Shown in pieces: positions 48,873-62,165 of a stretch of DNA of 64,000 nt. The position numbers and the translations under genes are program-made. Source of the stretch: Vibrio anguillarum (GTDB lineage Bacteria > Pseudomonadota > Gammaproteobacteria > Enterobacterales > Vibrionaceae); the NCBI RefSeq assembly GCF_001989995.2, contig NZ_JAHGUP010000009.1:62001-126000 (forward strand), written 5' to 3'. Under the pieces are notes generated by a model that was not told the DNA's origin, made no database searches, and saw only the letters and a program-made list of their open reading frames with translations. Position 1 is the stretch's first letter. The number at the start of each line of letters is the position of its first letter.

Positions 48873-50084
48873 GTGCAAGTATACTTAGTTGGGGGCGCGG
48901 TACGCGATCAGTTGCTCCATATTGATATCTATGACAAAGATTGGGTTGTAGTAGGCAGCAGCCCAGAGCAAATGCTGGCCACTGGTTTTACTCCTGTAGG
49001 AAAAGATTTTCCCGTATTTCTTCACCCGAAAACGAAACAAGAGTATGCCCTTGCTCGCACTGAGCGCAAAACTGGCGCTGGCTACACAGGCTTTGCCTGC
49101 TACTACGCACCTGATGTGACTTTGGAAGAAGATCTCGCCCGCCGCGATCTGACTATTAACGCCATCGCACAAGATAACGCTGGTAAGCTTATTGACCCCT
49201 ATGGCGGCCAGCGCGATCTGCACAATCGCCTACTGCGCCATGTTTCTGATGCCTTTATCGAAGATCCACTACGCGTCCTTCGCGTGGCTCGTTTTGCGGC
49301 CAAATTCGCACATTTAGATTTTACCATTGCCGATGAAACCATGGCACTGATGAAACAAATAACGCAATCAGGTGAGTTGCAACACTTAACCGCCGAGCGC
49401 GTATGGCAAGAGTGGCAGAAATCACTGGCAACTCAGCATCCAGAAATATTTCTTTCTGTTTTATATGAATGCGGTGCACTTAAAGTGGTATTACCCGAAC
49501 TGGATCGCCTGTTTGGTGTTCCTCAACCGGAAAAATGGCATCCTGAAATTGATACCGGAGTACACACCTTGATGGTTGCAGCGCAAGCGGCGAAGCTCTC
49601 TTCATCGATAGCGGTTCGTTTTGCAGCGCAAGTGCATGACTTAGGAAAAGGAGTCACACCTAAAAGCGAATGGCCCAGCCATAAAATGCACTGTCACACA
49701 GGAATTAACATCATTAAAGCCTTGTGCGAGCGGGTGCGTATTCCAAATGAGTGTAAAGAGTTGGCACTGCTCGTCTGCGAGCAGCACTCCAATATTCATC
49801 GAGCGGCAGAATTAAAACCCAGTACCAAACTCAAAATACTCGATAAACTCGATGCATGGCGCAAGCCTGAGCGCTTGCAGGACGTTTTACTTTGTTGTCA
49901 GGCCGATCATGCGGGTCGATTAGGTTGCGAAGAGACCCCTTATCCGCAACGCGATATTTTTCTCAAAGCCTATCAAGCGGCACTGAGTGTCGATGTACAA
50001 CAGGTGATCCGTGATGGTTTTCAAGGGAAAGCGATCAAAGAAGAGCTGGATAAACGACGGATCGCAGCGATTAGCGCGGTGTAA
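48873..50084 (+). CDS. cca: CCA-adding tRNA nucleotidyltransferase
   Basis: Cca adds or repairs the 3' CCA end of tRNAs. The 403-residue class II enzyme has the GGAVRD motif at 7-12, the DxD-type catalytic segment shortly after, the RRDLTINAIA motif, and a C-terminal HD phosphohydrolase domain (QVHDLGKG and HSNIHRA), as in E. coli. The start codon is GTG at 48873, nine bases after TAAGG. Domain order and length are normal. Confidence 0.96.
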   Translation: MQVYLVGGAVRDQLLHIDIYDKDWVVVGSSPEQMLATGFTPVGKDFPVFLHPKTKQEYALARTERKTGAGYTGFACYYAPDVTLEEDLARRDLTINAIAQDNAGKLIDPYGGQRDLHNRLLRHVSDAFIEDPLRVLRVARFAAKFAHLDFTIADETMALMKQITQSGELQHLTAERVWQEWQKSLATQHPEIFLSVLYECGALKVVLPELDRLFGVPQPEKWHPEIDTGVHTLMVAAQAAKLSSSIAVRFAAQVHDLGKGVTPKSEWPSHKMHCHTGINIIKALCERVRIPNECKELALLVCEQHSNIHRAAELKPSTKLKILDKLDAWRKPERLQDVLLCCQADHAGRLGCEETPYPQRDIFLKAYQAALSVDVQQVIRDGFQGKAIKEELDKRRIAAISAV

Positions 50085-50141
50085 ATCTTTCTCTTCTCAA
50101 CTCGCAATTCAAAATGCGAGTTGCGATAGCAGAAAAAACAA

Positions 50142-50164
50142 AACGCCCTGCATTGCAGGGCGTT
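50142..50164 (-). terminator. terminator of eno, possibly shared with cca
   Basis: A 10-base-pair stem with loop ATT (AACGCCCTGC with GCAGGGCGTT) is followed on the minus strand by TTTGTTTTTT. It lies 37 bases after the eno stop. On the plus strand it follows cca, but the T-run there is short. Confidence 0.85.
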
Positions 50165-50200
50165 CTTTAAAGTAATGATGCTAAGCTGTACCCCGTGGGA

Positions 50201-51523
<1,323 letters not shown>

Positions 51524-51581
51524 TTAAATGTCAAAACTATAAAGGGCAGCAGCACAACAATTGCAACTGCCCGTATCCTTG

Positions 51582-53306
<1,725 letters not shown>

Positions 53307-53322
53307 CGTGAAATCTATCACA
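53307..53322. promoter_or_regulatory. candidate CRP-binding site at the pyrG promoter
   Basis: On the minus strand TGTGA-TAGATT-TCACG differs from the CRP core TGTGA-N6-TCACA by one base. It directly abuts the -35 box, and its centre lies about 42-44 bases before the predicted start, the classic class II activating position. Whether CRP acts here is inferred from position only. Confidence 0.45.
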
Positions 53323-53445
53323 CTGTCATTTTTTATTTTTTGCTTCAAATCAAAGAGCACCGCTTGATATGGCTTATCACACCACTCAAATGAGTCAAAT
53401 TTGTCTCAATGGGTGGGTTTTATTGTGGATTGCCAACACAGGGTA

Positions 53446-54243
53446 TTACTTCGACTCCAAGCGCTTCACTTCATTCCACATCGCATCCAATTCTTCGAGA
53501 GAAAAATCGGTCAAGGTTTTGTGCTGACGTGCCACCAGCATTTCAATACCTTTAAATCGACGTGAAAACTTTCGATTTGCTTTATTTAACGCCACTTCTG
53601 GATCAATTTTTAAGTGCCGAGCAAAGTTAACGGTGGCAAATAATAGATCGCCCATTTCATCCTCTACTCGAACCGGATCAGGGTTAATTTGCAACGCCTC
53701 TTCCATGACTTCTTCGATCTCTTCTTGGACTTTATCAACCACTGGGCCGATAGAATCCCAATCAAAGCCATATTGGGCACACTTTTTTTGAATCTTTGTA
53801 GCACGTAAAAGCGACGGAAAAGCGTGTGGTATTGAGTCTAGAATACTTTGATCTTTTTTTCCTGCTTGTACCTTTTCTTTGGCTTTTTCAGCTTCCCAAT
53901 TGGCATTGATTTGCGCTTCATCCTCAAACTTGGCACCCGAAAAAACATGAGGATGGCGGCGCGTAAGTTTTTCATTCACCGTTTCAACAACTTGCGAGAA
54001 ATCAAACAACCCTTGCTCTTTCGCCATTTGACTATAAAAAATAACTTGAAATAGCAAGTCACCTAATTCTTCTTTGAGATTAGGCCAATCTTGGTTGTGG
54101 ATCGCTTCCACCACTTCATAGGTCTCTTCGATTGTGTAAGGAACAACCGTGTCAAAAGTTTGCTTGATATCCCAAGGACAACCTGTTTTTGGGTCACGCA
54201 ACTGTGCCATGATCTGTTCCAGTTGTTCGATTGGGTGACTCAT
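53446..54243 (-). CDS. mazG: nucleoside triphosphate pyrophosphohydrolase MazG
   Basis: MazG hydrolyses nucleoside triphosphates to monophosphates and pyrophosphate, helps clear damaged nucleotides, and affects ppGpp levels. The 265-residue protein has two MazG domains: the first with CPWDIKQT and EELGDLLFQ, the second with EEIEEVMEE and [12 protein letters not shown] precedes the ATG. It lies between relA and pyrG, but a terminator separates it from relA, so it probably has its own promoter in the gap. Confidence 0.96.
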   Translation of the reverse strand: MSHPIEQLEQIMAQLRDPKTGCPWDIKQTFDTVVPYTIEETYEVVEAIHNQDWPNLKEELGDLLFQVIFYSQMAKEQGLFDFSQVVETVNEKLTRRHPHVFSGAKFEDEAQINANWEAEKAKEKVQAGKKDQSILDSIPHAFPSLLRATKIQKKCAQYGFDWDSIGPVVDKVQEEIEEVMEEALQINPDPVRVEDEMGDLLFATVNFARHLKIDPEVALNKANRKFSRRFKGIEMLVARQHKTLTDFSLEELDAMWNEVKRLESK

Positions 54244-54273
54244 TTATCTGCTCCTTACATCAATATTTAAAAT

Positions 54274-54305
54274 AAAAAAGCGAGCAGTCATTGCCACTCG
54301 CCTTT
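54274..54305 (-). terminator. terminator after relA
   Basis: On the minus strand a stem GCGAG-N12-CTCGC, with further weak pairs inside, is followed by TTTTTTATTTT. It lies about 75 bases after the relA stop and before mazG. Confidence 0.65.
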
Positions 54306-54377
54306 GAAAACCTGGGGCGCTTGCGTCGCGATTTAATTGCGATTCACGCCAATAAGAGTGTTACTGTGATATGAAAT

Positions 54378-56600
54378 TTAGCCTAGGCGTTTCACCAACA
54401 TGACATCTTTGATCTGCTCTACTCGCATTGATACTCGTGACAACGCTTCGATGTTGCTCACTTCAAGATCAAAATCCATGATGATCAACTGTCTTTTGTA
54501 GTCGCTACGACTTTTCATGCTGATGACTTTCACTTTCTCATTCGCAAGCAGGGTGGTGATGTCTTTGAGTAACCCACCTCGCTCCATCGCTTCAACGCGC
54601 AAAGTCAAAATATAGGTTCCAACAAACCCGCGCCCCCAAACGGTATCAATGATGCGTTCAGGTGCGTGATGGCTCAGCTCTTCTAGCTGTTCACAGTCAC
54701 TGCGATGGACTGAAATACCACGCCCTTGAGTAATGTAACCTTTGATCTCATCACCCGGGATAGGTTGGCAACAGCGCGCTAGGTGTGTCATGAGGTTATC
54801 TACCCCTTCCACTACAACAGCATCTTTGTGCGCTCGATGTGGCTGAGCTGGACGAGTTTGCGCATCTTGCAATTTTTGCAGTGCTTGTTGATCTTCTTGC
54901 TCAGCGGTCGGCTTATTCACCAAGGCATTGATGTGATTAACAATTTGGTTGATTCGCAAATCACCACTGCCAATGCCGACGTACAGCTCGTCAGGCGTAT
55001 TGACGTTAAAACGTTTGAGCGCATATTTATCGGCATCTTTTAACGTAGCACCGATTTTGGCCAATTCTGACTCGAGGATCTCTCGTCCGGCTTCAAGGTT
55101 TTTCTCGCGGCCTTGTTTACGGAACCAGGCGTTAATCTTGGCGCGCGCACGGCCTGAATGAACAAACCCTGTTGCTGGATTTAGCCAATCACGCGACGGA
55201 TTCGGCTCTTTCTGAGTGATGATTTCGACTTGATCACCCATAGATAATTTATGAGTAAATGGAACAATACGACCCGCGACTTTGGCACCGATGCAGCGAT
55301 GCCCTACTTCAGAGTGAATATGGTAGGCAAAATCGAGCGGCGTGGCTCCCATGGGTAAATCAACCACATCACCACGAGGTGTAAAGGCGTAAACGCGATC
55401 ATCAAACACCTGGCTACGCAGCTCATCGATCATCTCACCCGAATCAGACATCTCTTCTTGCCAATCAAGAAGCTTACGCAACCAAGTAATTTTCTCATCG
55501 TAACCGCTGCGGGCAACCGTTGCGCCCTCTTTATATTTCCAGTGCGCAGCAACCCCAAGTTCAGATTCTTCATGCATCTGCTTAGTACGAATTTGAATTT
55601 CGATGGTTTTGCCTTCTGGCCCTAAAATCACCGTATGAATGGATTGATAGCCATTCGGTTTCGGATTAGCAACGTAATCATCAAATTCGCTAGGCAGGTG
55701 CTTGTATTTGGTATGAACGACGCCCAAGGCGGCGTAACAGTCTTGCAGTTGATCAGCAATAATGCGAACCGCACGCACATCAAACAGTTCATCGAAAGCC
55801 AACCCTTTCTTCTGCATTTTGCGCCAGATGCTATAGATGTGTTTCGGACGGCCACTCACTTCGGCATTGATATGAGAAAGCTTCATCTCGGCGCGCAGAT
55901 CTTCGACAAAATCGTGAATATATTGTTCGCGCACGATGCGGCGCTCGGAAAGCTGCTTAGCAATTTGTTTGTAGGTATCGGACTGCTGGTAGCGAAATGC
56001 GTAATCTTCAATTTCCCATTTGAGCTGACCAATGCCCAAGCGGTTTGCTAAAGGGGCATAGATATTGGCGCACTCTTTAGCCGCTACACGGCGAATTTCG
56101 TCAGGTTCATCTTTTACTTCACGTAAATTACAAATGCGCTCCGCTAATTTGATCACCACGCAACGAAAATCATCTACCATCGCAAGCAGCATGCGGCGAA
56201 CGTTATCCACCTGCTCTGAAGCTTCACTGCCTTGCAAGGTGACGTTTAACTGACCAAGTGCCGCCATCTCTTCGACACCATCAATCAGCTTCACTATGCC
56301 TTTACCATAGGTCTCTTCTAATACTTCACGGTCAAAAAGCCCACTATTGACGATAGGAAAGAGCTGAGCCGCGACTAAAGTGGCGCGATCCATCGATAAG
56401 GTAATCAGGATTTCGATCATTTCACGGCCGCGCCACAGTAGTAGCGGTCCTTTGGCATGACCTTCTAATAACGTTTCACACTGACGATATACGTCCGTCA
56501 GTTTAGAAGCTGTGCTTTTATCTTGATGTAAACTCGCAATCCATTTATCTAGCTCAAACTGTTCGTCTGGATTCAAGTGTGCGCTTCGTACCGCAACCAT
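54378..56600 (-). CDS. relA: GTP pyrophosphokinase RelA ((p)ppGpp synthetase)
   Basis: RelA makes (p)ppGpp on ribosomes stalled by uncharged tRNA. The 740-residue protein has an N-terminal HD-like domain whose catalytic HD pair is lost (FPIVNSG at 81-87), a synthetase domain with the RelA-type acidic motif EFDD at 305-308, then TGS (about 405-465), zinc-finger (ARCCQPIPGD) and ACT domains. It is therefore a monofunctional synthetase. AGGA lies seven bases before the ATG. It follows rlmD. Confidence 0.97.
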   Translation of the reverse strand: MVAVRSAHLNPDEQFELDKWIASLHQDKSTASKLTDVYRQCETLLEGHAKGPLLLWRGREMIEILITLSMDRATLVAAQLFPIVNSGLFDREVLEETYGKGIVKLIDGVEEMAALGQLNVTLQGSEASEQVDNVRRMLLAMVDDFRCVVIKLAERICNLREVKDEPDEIRRVAAKECANIYAPLANRLGIGQLKWEIEDYAFRYQQSDTYKQIAKQLSERRIVREQYIHDFVEDLRAEMKLSHINAEVSGRPKHIYSIWRKMQKKGLAFDELFDVRAVRIIADQLQDCYAALGVVHTKYKHLPSEFDDYVANPKPNGYQSIHTVILGPEGKTIEIQIRTKQMHEESELGVAAHWKYKEGATVARSGYDEKITWLRKLLDWQEEMSDSGEMIDELRSQVFDDRVYAFTPRGDVVDLPMGATPLDFAYHIHSEVGHRCIGAKVAGRIVPFTHKLSMGDQVEIITQKEPNPSRDWLNPATGFVHSGRARAKINAWFRKQGREKNLEAGREILESELAKIGATLKDADKYALKRFNVNTPDELYVGIGSGDLRINQIVNHINALVNKPTAEQEDQQALQKLQDAQTRPAQPHRAHKDAVVVEGVDNLMTHLARCCQPIPGDEIKGYITQGRGISVHRSDCEQLEELSHHAPERIIDTVWGRGFVGTYILTLRVEAMERGGLLKDITTLLANEKVKVISMKSRSDYKRQLIIMDFDLEVSNIEALSRVSMRVEQIKDVMLVKRLG

Positions 56601-56663
56601 CTGATTCGTCCTAGTTTTATAGTTTGTGGTATTCGACTAACTTCGACTGAGTTAGTTCTCTGT

Positions 56664-57986
56664 CTACCGACTTTTTACAAATAGCGCCATCGATTCTAAA
56701 TGACTGGTGTGTGGAAACATATCCAACATGCCAAGTTTTACCAACTTATAACCTTGGCTGAGTAAACTTTGACTGTCTCTTGCCAGTGTTGCCGGGTTAC
56801 AAGAAACGTACACCACGCGCTGAGCGCCGAGCTTAGCCAATTGGTCGACAATGCCTGCCGCTCCTGCTCGCGCTGGGTCGAGTAATACTTTAGCAAATTT
56901 TTGCTTTGCCCACGCTTGCGTTGACATATCTTGTTCCAAATTTGCTTGGTAGAACGTGATATTGTCGATTTGATTGCGCTGCGCGTTTTGTGTCGCTTGC
57001 TCAACCATCTCATCCACACCTTCAATGCCCACTATCGATTGAGCGTATTGGGCCATCGGCAAACTAAAGTTCCCTACGCCACAAAATAGGTCCAACACTC
57101 GGTCATCCTCAGTCAAGGCTAACCATTCCAATGCTTGAGCCACCATTTTTTGGTTTACTTGACGATTGACTTGAATAAAGTTGGAGGGCAAAAATTCGAT
57201 AACTGATCCGGTTTCACAGTAGCTTGCCATCTCTCCGTGAAGACGTTCGAGCTGATCGCTTTCTGGCATCACATACAAAGTGAGATGATGCTGCTGAGCA
57301 AACGCCAGCAGCGCCGCGTGATCTTCACTTGGCAGCGGCTGAAGATGGCGTAACACCATCACCGCGCCTTGATCACCCAGCACCAATTCAACATGGCCAA
57401 TCGCTTGCTGAGATTTAAATTGCGTTAACAGCGCTTGGATAGGTGTAAGTAGCGTGTTGAGTTGTGGTTCTAGCACTGGGCAGTCCGTCACGTTAACGAT
57501 TTGCTTGCTCTGCTTTTTGCGAAAACCAAATTGCAGCTGTTGCTGCTTTTTGTCCCACAACACGCTGATGCGGGCGCGGCGGCGATAGCCTTTATCGGCG
57601 CAACTTATTGCGGGGCTCAATGCCAACGTTTGTCCGGCGAATTTACTCATCAATTGCGAGAGTGTTTGCTCTTTGTGCGCCACCTGCGCACTGTGCTCTA
57701 AATGCTGCAGATCGCAACCACCACATTGACCGTAATGGCGACAAAATGGCGTCACGCGTTGTTCACTGGCCGTTAAGACTTTAATCAACTGACCGCGAGA
57801 GTATTTACTTTTGCTTTCAGTTAGCTGCATCAGCACTTGCTCACCGGGCAGCGCGCCATCAACAAAAAGCAGTTTATTGTGTTGATAAGCGATACCAGAA
57901 CCTTGATGATCAAGACGTTCAATCAATACCGTTTGATGTTTTGTTTCTAATTGCGCTTTCTTTTTCGGTTGGAAAAAACGTGCCAT
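56664..57986 (-). CDS. rlmD: 23S rRNA (uracil-1939-C5) methyltransferase RlmD
   Basis: RlmD methylates U1939 of 23S rRNA. The 440-residue protein has an N-terminal TRAM domain, cysteines for a 4Fe-4S cluster ([10 protein letters not shown] and the later DCPV), a SAM-binding motif ([12 protein letters not shown]), and the catalytic cysteine in [13 protein letters not shown]. It is immediately upstream of relA, as in E. coli (rumA-relA), and divergent from varS. Confidence 0.96.
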   Translation of the reverse strand: MARFFQPKKKAQLETKHQTVLIERLDHQGSGIAYQHNKLLFVDGALPGEQVLMQLTESKSKYSRGQLIKVLTASEQRVTPFCRHYGQCGGCDLQHLEHSAQVAHKEQTLSQLMSKFAGQTLALSPAISCADKGYRRRARISVLWDKKQQQLQFGFRKKQSKQIVNVTDCPVLEPQLNTLLTPIQALLTQFKSQQAIGHVELVLGDQGAVMVLRHLQPLPSEDHAALLAFAQQHHLTLYVMPESDQLERLHGEMASYCETGSVIEFLPSNFIQVNRQVNQKMVAQALEWLALTEDDRVLDLFCGVGNFSLPMAQYAQSIVGIEGVDEMVEQATQNAQRNQIDNITFYQANLEQDMSTQAWAKQKFAKVLLDPARAGAAGIVDQLAKLGAQRVVYVSCNPATLARDSQSLLSQGYKLVKLGMLDMFPHTSHLESMALFVKSR

Positions 57987-58169
57987 GCTCTGTGCCTAAG
58001 TAAAATTAAATCGATGTTTTTTGCCCTAGCGTCACTATTTAGTGCGGGGATGATTGTCGAACTTACTCGACTTGATTAAGCTAGCCGTCAATTAAACGAT
58101 TTTCGTACAGGCTTGCTCATCAAATTGCGGGCTATTTTCCCATATCCACACCACGATGTTTAGACAATA

Positions 58170-60950
58170 ATGACCAGATATGGCTTACGCGCGCGCGTTA
58201 TTACTTTAACCTTAGCTCCAACCTTAATTATCGGCTTGTTGCTCAGTGCTTTTTTCTCATTCAATCGCTACCATGATCTGGAAAAACAGGTGATCAATGC
58301 GGGGGCAAGCATCATCGAGCCCTTGGCCATTGCTAGTGAAGACGCCTTAAAAAACCAAAGCCGTGAGTCGGTACGCCGCATTATCAGCTACGCGCATCGG
58401 AAGAACTCTAAATTTGTCCGCAGTATTGCGGTGTTTGACGCCAACCACGAACTGTTTGTCACCTCGAATTTTCACCCTAACTTTGAAAGCTTAACTTATC
58501 CAAAAGATAAGCCCATTCCGATTTTAAGCAGCTCAAATCTCACCGAGAACACTTTAATACTGCGCACGCCAATTTTGGCTGAAAACCGTCTAACCGAAGG
58601 CATAAATGCCAATACATCAACGCCTGCGCTCGGCTATATCGCGATAGAGTTGGATCTCTCTTCATTGCGTTTACAACAGTATCAAGAGGTCTTTTCCGCC
58701 TTTTTAGTGCTTGCGCTTGGGCTCGGTTTATCAGGGATGTTCGCATTCCGACTCCTGCACGATGTGACTCGCCCTATCTCACACATGAAAAACATGGTGG
58801 ATAGAATTCGTCGCGGCCACCTTGATGTGCGGATCGAAGGAAAAATGCACGGTGAGTTAGATTCGCTCAAAAAAGGGATCAACGCGATGGCGGTATCGCT
58901 ATCGGAATATCACGTCGAAATGCAGCACAGTATCGACCAAGCCACCTCGGATTTGCGAGAAACCTTAGAGCAGTTGGAAATCCAAAACGTTGAATTGGAC
59001 ATTGCCAAAAAACGCGCCCAAGAAGCCGCGCGCATAAAATCAGAATTTCTTGCCAACATGTCCCATGAGTTGCGCACGCCGCTTAACGGTGTCATTGGCT
59101 TCACCCGCCAAATGCTCAAAACCCAGTTGACGAATAGCCAAGCAGATTACTTACAAACCATTGAAAAATCGGCCAATAACTTATTGAACATCATTAATGA
59201 CATTTTGGATTTCTCCAAGCTAGAAGCGGGTAAGCTAGCGCTGGAAAATATTCCGTTCGAGTTTCAAGAAAGTTTGGAAGAGGTGGTTAACCTCCAAGCA
59301 ACCAGTGCGCATGAAAAAGGATTGGAAATCACTCTTAAAGTGGATCAAAAAATCCCAGCAGGCTTGGTAGGTGACCCACTTCGTATCCAACAAGTGTTGA
59401 CCAACCTTGTCGGTAACTCGATTAAGTTCACCGAACGTGGCAACATCGACATCAGTGTTGAATTGCGCTCACAACGCGACAATGTGGTTGAGCTGCAATT
59501 TATGGTGCGCGACACCGGCATTGGTATTTCAGAGCGCCAACAAGCACAGCTGTTCCAAGCCTTTAGCCAAGCCGATGCCAGTATTTCTCGTCGCTACGGC
59601 GGCACTGGACTTGGTTTGGTTATTACTCAGAAATTGGTCAGCCACATGGGCGGCGAAATTAGCCTCACCAGCCGCCTTCACCAAGGTTCCACCTTCTGGT
59701 TTACGCTGCGTCTTAATACCACTGAAATGCCGATGAGCGACTGGCTTGACCCACATATTTTGAGCAATAAACAGCTGTTACTCGTTGAACCCAATATGCA
59801 AGCCGCCTCCATCATCCAGCAAATGTTGGTGCAGGCAGGGTTGAGCGTCACATATCGAGCGGTGATGCCAGAAGAGACGGATCGCTTCGATTATGTATTA
59901 CTCAATTTAGCCCCAAGTAGAGAGACTGATTTAAATTTGGTTGAGCAGTGGGTCACAAAGGCTATTCAGCTTGCCGACAACGTGATTATCGGTACACCAA
60001 GTACCGAGCTCGCACTATCCGATTATTTAATGCAGCATCATCCAGTGCAGTGCATTACCAAGCCACTGTCGCGTAAAAAATTGCTGCAACTGTTAATCGC
60101 GCACCAACCGGTACAGCCTGTCATTCAAGATCTACCGATCACACTCGATACACTGCCCCTGAAAGTAATGGCGGTGGATGATAACCCTGCCAACCTCAAA
60201 CTGATCATGGCCCTGCTGCAAGAACGTGTTGAAACCGTCATCGCTTGTACGAATGGCCAAGAAGCGGTCGAACAAGCAAGCCGACAGAAATTTGATATGA
60301 TTTTGATGGACATCCAAATGCCACAGATGGATGGGGTCACCGCTTGCCAAGAAATTAAGAAAACGGTACTCAATCACCAAACGCCCGTGATTGCGGTAAC
60401 GGCTCATGCAATGATCGGAGAGCGCGATCGTCTGCTGAAAGAAGGAATGGATGATTACCTCACTAAGCCAATTGAAGAGCACATCTTGCAGCAAGTGTTA
60501 GCACACTGGAACCCCTACGCCAACCGTAAACAGTTGGAGAAATTACAACTCACAGAACAAGTTATACCGTCGCCGTCACAGGAAGCTGAGCAGCCTAATC
60601 ACACCATTATTATTGACTGGCAAAATGCACTCAAACAATCAGCCAACAAGGAAGATTTGGCCAAAGAGCTGCTACAGATGCTAGTTGATTCGATTCCACA
60701 GGTGAGCCAAGTCGTCAGCATGGCGTTGGAAGATGATGAATACCCTACTCAAGATTTACTGCACCATATTCATAAACTGCACGGCAGTTGCTCATACAGT
60801 GGCGTACCCCGCTTGAAAAAAGTGTGCGCGGCGCTCGAACAGGCATTGCGCTCAGGCAAATCCATCAGCGATGTTGAACCGGAGTTATTTGAATTACAAG
60901 ATGAGATGGACAAAGTAATCGCCACCGCTAAACCGTATTTAAGCGAATGA
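58170..60950 (+). CDS. varS: tripartite hybrid sensor kinase VarS (BarA)
   Basis: VarS phosphorylates the response regulator VarA (UvrY), which drives Csr small RNAs that titrate CsrA. The 926-residue protein has a span near 10-31, a periplasmic domain, a second span near 172-194, HAMP (about 195-250), a kinase domain with phosphoacceptor His299 and ATP motifs (RDTGIG, GGTGLGL), a degenerate receiver-like domain (about 533-640), a true receiver with Asp714, and a C-terminal HPt domain with His871. No clear ribosome binding site precedes the ATG. It is divergent from rlmD. Confidence 0.95.
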   Translation: MTRYGLRARVITLTLAPTLIIGLLLSAFFSFNRYHDLEKQVINAGASIIEPLAIASEDALKNQSRESVRRIISYAHRKNSKFVRSIAVFDANHELFVTSNFHPNFESLTYPKDKPIPILSSSNLTENTLILRTPILAENRLTEGINANTSTPALGYIAIELDLSSLRLQQYQEVFSAFLVLALGLGLSGMFAFRLLHDVTRPISHMKNMVDRIRRGHLDVRIEGKMHGELDSLKKGINAMAVSLSEYHVEMQHSIDQATSDLRETLEQLEIQNVELDIAKKRAQEAARIKSEFLANMSHELRTPLNGVIGFTRQMLKTQLTNSQADYLQTIEKSANNLLNIINDILDFSKLEAGKLALENIPFEFQESLEEVVNLQATSAHEKGLEITLKVDQKIPAGLVGDPLRIQQVLTNLVGNSIKFTERGNIDISVELRSQRDNVVELQFMVRDTGIGISERQQAQLFQAFSQADASISRRYGGTGLGLVITQKLVSHMGGEISLTSRLHQGSTFWFTLRLNTTEMPMSDWLDPHILSNKQLLLVEPNMQAASIIQQMLVQAGLSVTYRAVMPEETDRFDYVLLNLAPSRETDLNLVEQWVTKAIQLADNVIIGTPSTELALSDYLMQHHPVQCITKPLSRKKLLQLLIAHQPVQPVIQDLPITLDTLPLKVMAVDDNPANLKLIMALLQERVETVIACTNGQEAVEQASRQKFDMILMDIQMPQMDGVTACQEIKKTVLNHQTPVIAVTAHAMIGERDRLLKEGMDDYLTKPIEEHILQQVLAHWNPYANRKQLEKLQLTEQVIPSPSQEAEQPNHTIIIDWQNALKQSANKEDLAKELLQMLVDSIPQVSQVVSMALEDDEYPTQDLLHHIHKLHGSCSYSGVPRLKKVCAALEQALRSGKSISDVEPELFELQDEMDKVIATAKPYLSE

Positions 60951-61043
60951 GCAATTTAACCCAAGAGACAATTTAACCGAATGAAAAAAGGGGCTTGCAG
61001 CTCAGCAGTATTTGCTTGTCAGCAAGCAGAGAAGATCGACAGA

Positions 61044-61424
61044 TTAAGACTCTAAAATCACCGTCGCCACCGCATAATGACGCTCATCAGAAATGGTTAG
61101 GTGAATGTGATTCACACTGGCTGTGGCAGCCAACTGCTTAGCCTTACCTGATAGTGTTAGCACGGGTTTTCCGTTGGCGTCGTTGGTGACGGTAAAATCC
61201 TGAAAGCTAACGCCATGCGCAATACCCGTACCAAGCGCTTTAGATGCCGCTTCTTTAGCGGCAAAACGTTTCGCTAAATAGCGCCCTTTTTTCTTGAGCG
61301 AATGGAACACCGCCAATTCATCTTGGGTTAGCACCCGCTCGGCAAAAGCATCGCCACTGCGTGACAATGCTTTTTCTATGCGTTCAATTTCCGCAATATC
61401 AGTCCCTAAGCCGATAATCGCCAT
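61044..61424 (-). CDS. acpS: holo-[acyl-carrier-protein] synthase AcpS
   Basis: AcpS transfers phosphopantetheine from CoA to acyl carrier protein. The 126-residue protein shows the metal-binding motif [13 protein letters not shown] at the start and [14 protein letters not shown] in the middle, which define the family. AAGG lies before the ATG, and it starts nine bases after pdxJ. It is the last gene of the rnc-era-recO-pdxJ-acpS set; a weak hairpin near 61011-61028 may help end the transcript. Confidence 0.97.
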   Translation of the reverse strand: MAIIGLGTDIAEIERIEKALSRSGDAFAERVLTQDELAVFHSLKKKGRYLAKRFAAKEAASKALGTGIAHGVSFQDFTVTNDANGKPVLTLSGKAKQLAATASVNHIHLTISDERHYAVATVILES

Positions 61425-61433
61425 CGGTAGACC

Positions 61434-62165
61434 TTATTTGCGAGCCGCTTGCATGATGGCTTTCATATCGGCGACCGATTTTTCCAAACCATCAAATACA
61501 GCACGCCCGATAATCGAGTGACCAATGTTGAGTTCGTAAATCTCAGGCAGTGCAGCAATGGCAGCTACGTTGTGGTAAGTCAAACCGTGACCAGCGTTCA
61601 CCGTAATGCCCAAATCACTCGCATAGCTCGCAGCCGCCGCAATTTTCTTTAACTCATCTTGCTGATCCGCTTCGGTTGTTGCATCGGCGTAATGACCAGT
61701 ATGCAATTCAATAAACGGTGCACCGCAAGTTTTAGCCGCGTTAATCTGCTCACGATCAGCATCAATAAACAGAGAGACTTTGATGCCTGCAGCGGTCAGT
61801 TTTTCGGTTGCCGCTTTCACTTTGTCAAGCTGTCCTAATACGTCCAGCCCACCTTCCGTCGTTAGTTCTTCACGCTTTTCAGGCACTAAACACACAAATT
61901 CAGGTTGGGTTTGCAGAGCAATATCAATCATTTCGTCGGTAACGGCCATCTCGAGGTTCATTCGAGTTTGCAACGTCTCGCGTAAAATACGCACATCGCG
62001 ATCCTTGATATGGCGTCGGTCTTCACGTAGGTGAATGGTAATGCCATCAGCTCCGGCACGCTCTGCCATTTCAGCAGCATGCACGGGATCTGGGTATTTG
62101 GTACCGCGGGCATTTCGTAACGTGGCGATGTGATCGATATTAACGCCTAAGTAAATTGCGCTCAT
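61434..62165 (-). CDS. pdxJ: pyridoxine 5'-phosphate synthase PdxJ
   Basis: PdxJ condenses 1-deoxyxylulose 5-phosphate with 3-amino-2-oxopropyl phosphate to make pyridoxine phosphate, the vitamin B6 precursor. The 243-residue TIM-barrel protein has the family motifs [16 protein letters not shown] at the start, [10 protein letters not shown], and [11 protein letters not shown] near the end. Its start overlaps the recO stop by four bases. Length is normal. Confidence 0.98.
   Translation of the reverse strand: MSAIYLGVNIDHIATLRNARGTKYPDPVHAAEMAERAGADGITIHLREDRRHIKDRDVRILRETLQTRMNLEMAVTDEMIDIALQTQPEFVCLVPEKREELTTEGGLDVLGQLDKVKAATEKLTAAGIKVSLFIDADREQINAAKTCGAPFIELHTGHYADATTEADQQDELKKIAAAASYASDLGITVNAGHGLTYHNVAAIAALPEIYELNIGHSIIGRAVFDGLEKSVADMKAIMQAARK

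Noticed and set aside
50099-50122. Hairpin after cca (AACTCGCA with TGCGAGTT)
   Set aside because: It has no T-run, so I did not call it a terminator; the hairpin at 50142-50164 is the better candidate.
55635-56051. 138-residue plus-strand open frame
   Set aside because: It is antisense to the relA synthetase and HD-like domains; no start signal or motif.
61011-61028. Small hairpin between varS and acpS (TGCTTG with CAAGCA)
   Set aside because: The stem is short and no T-run follows directly; it may be chance.
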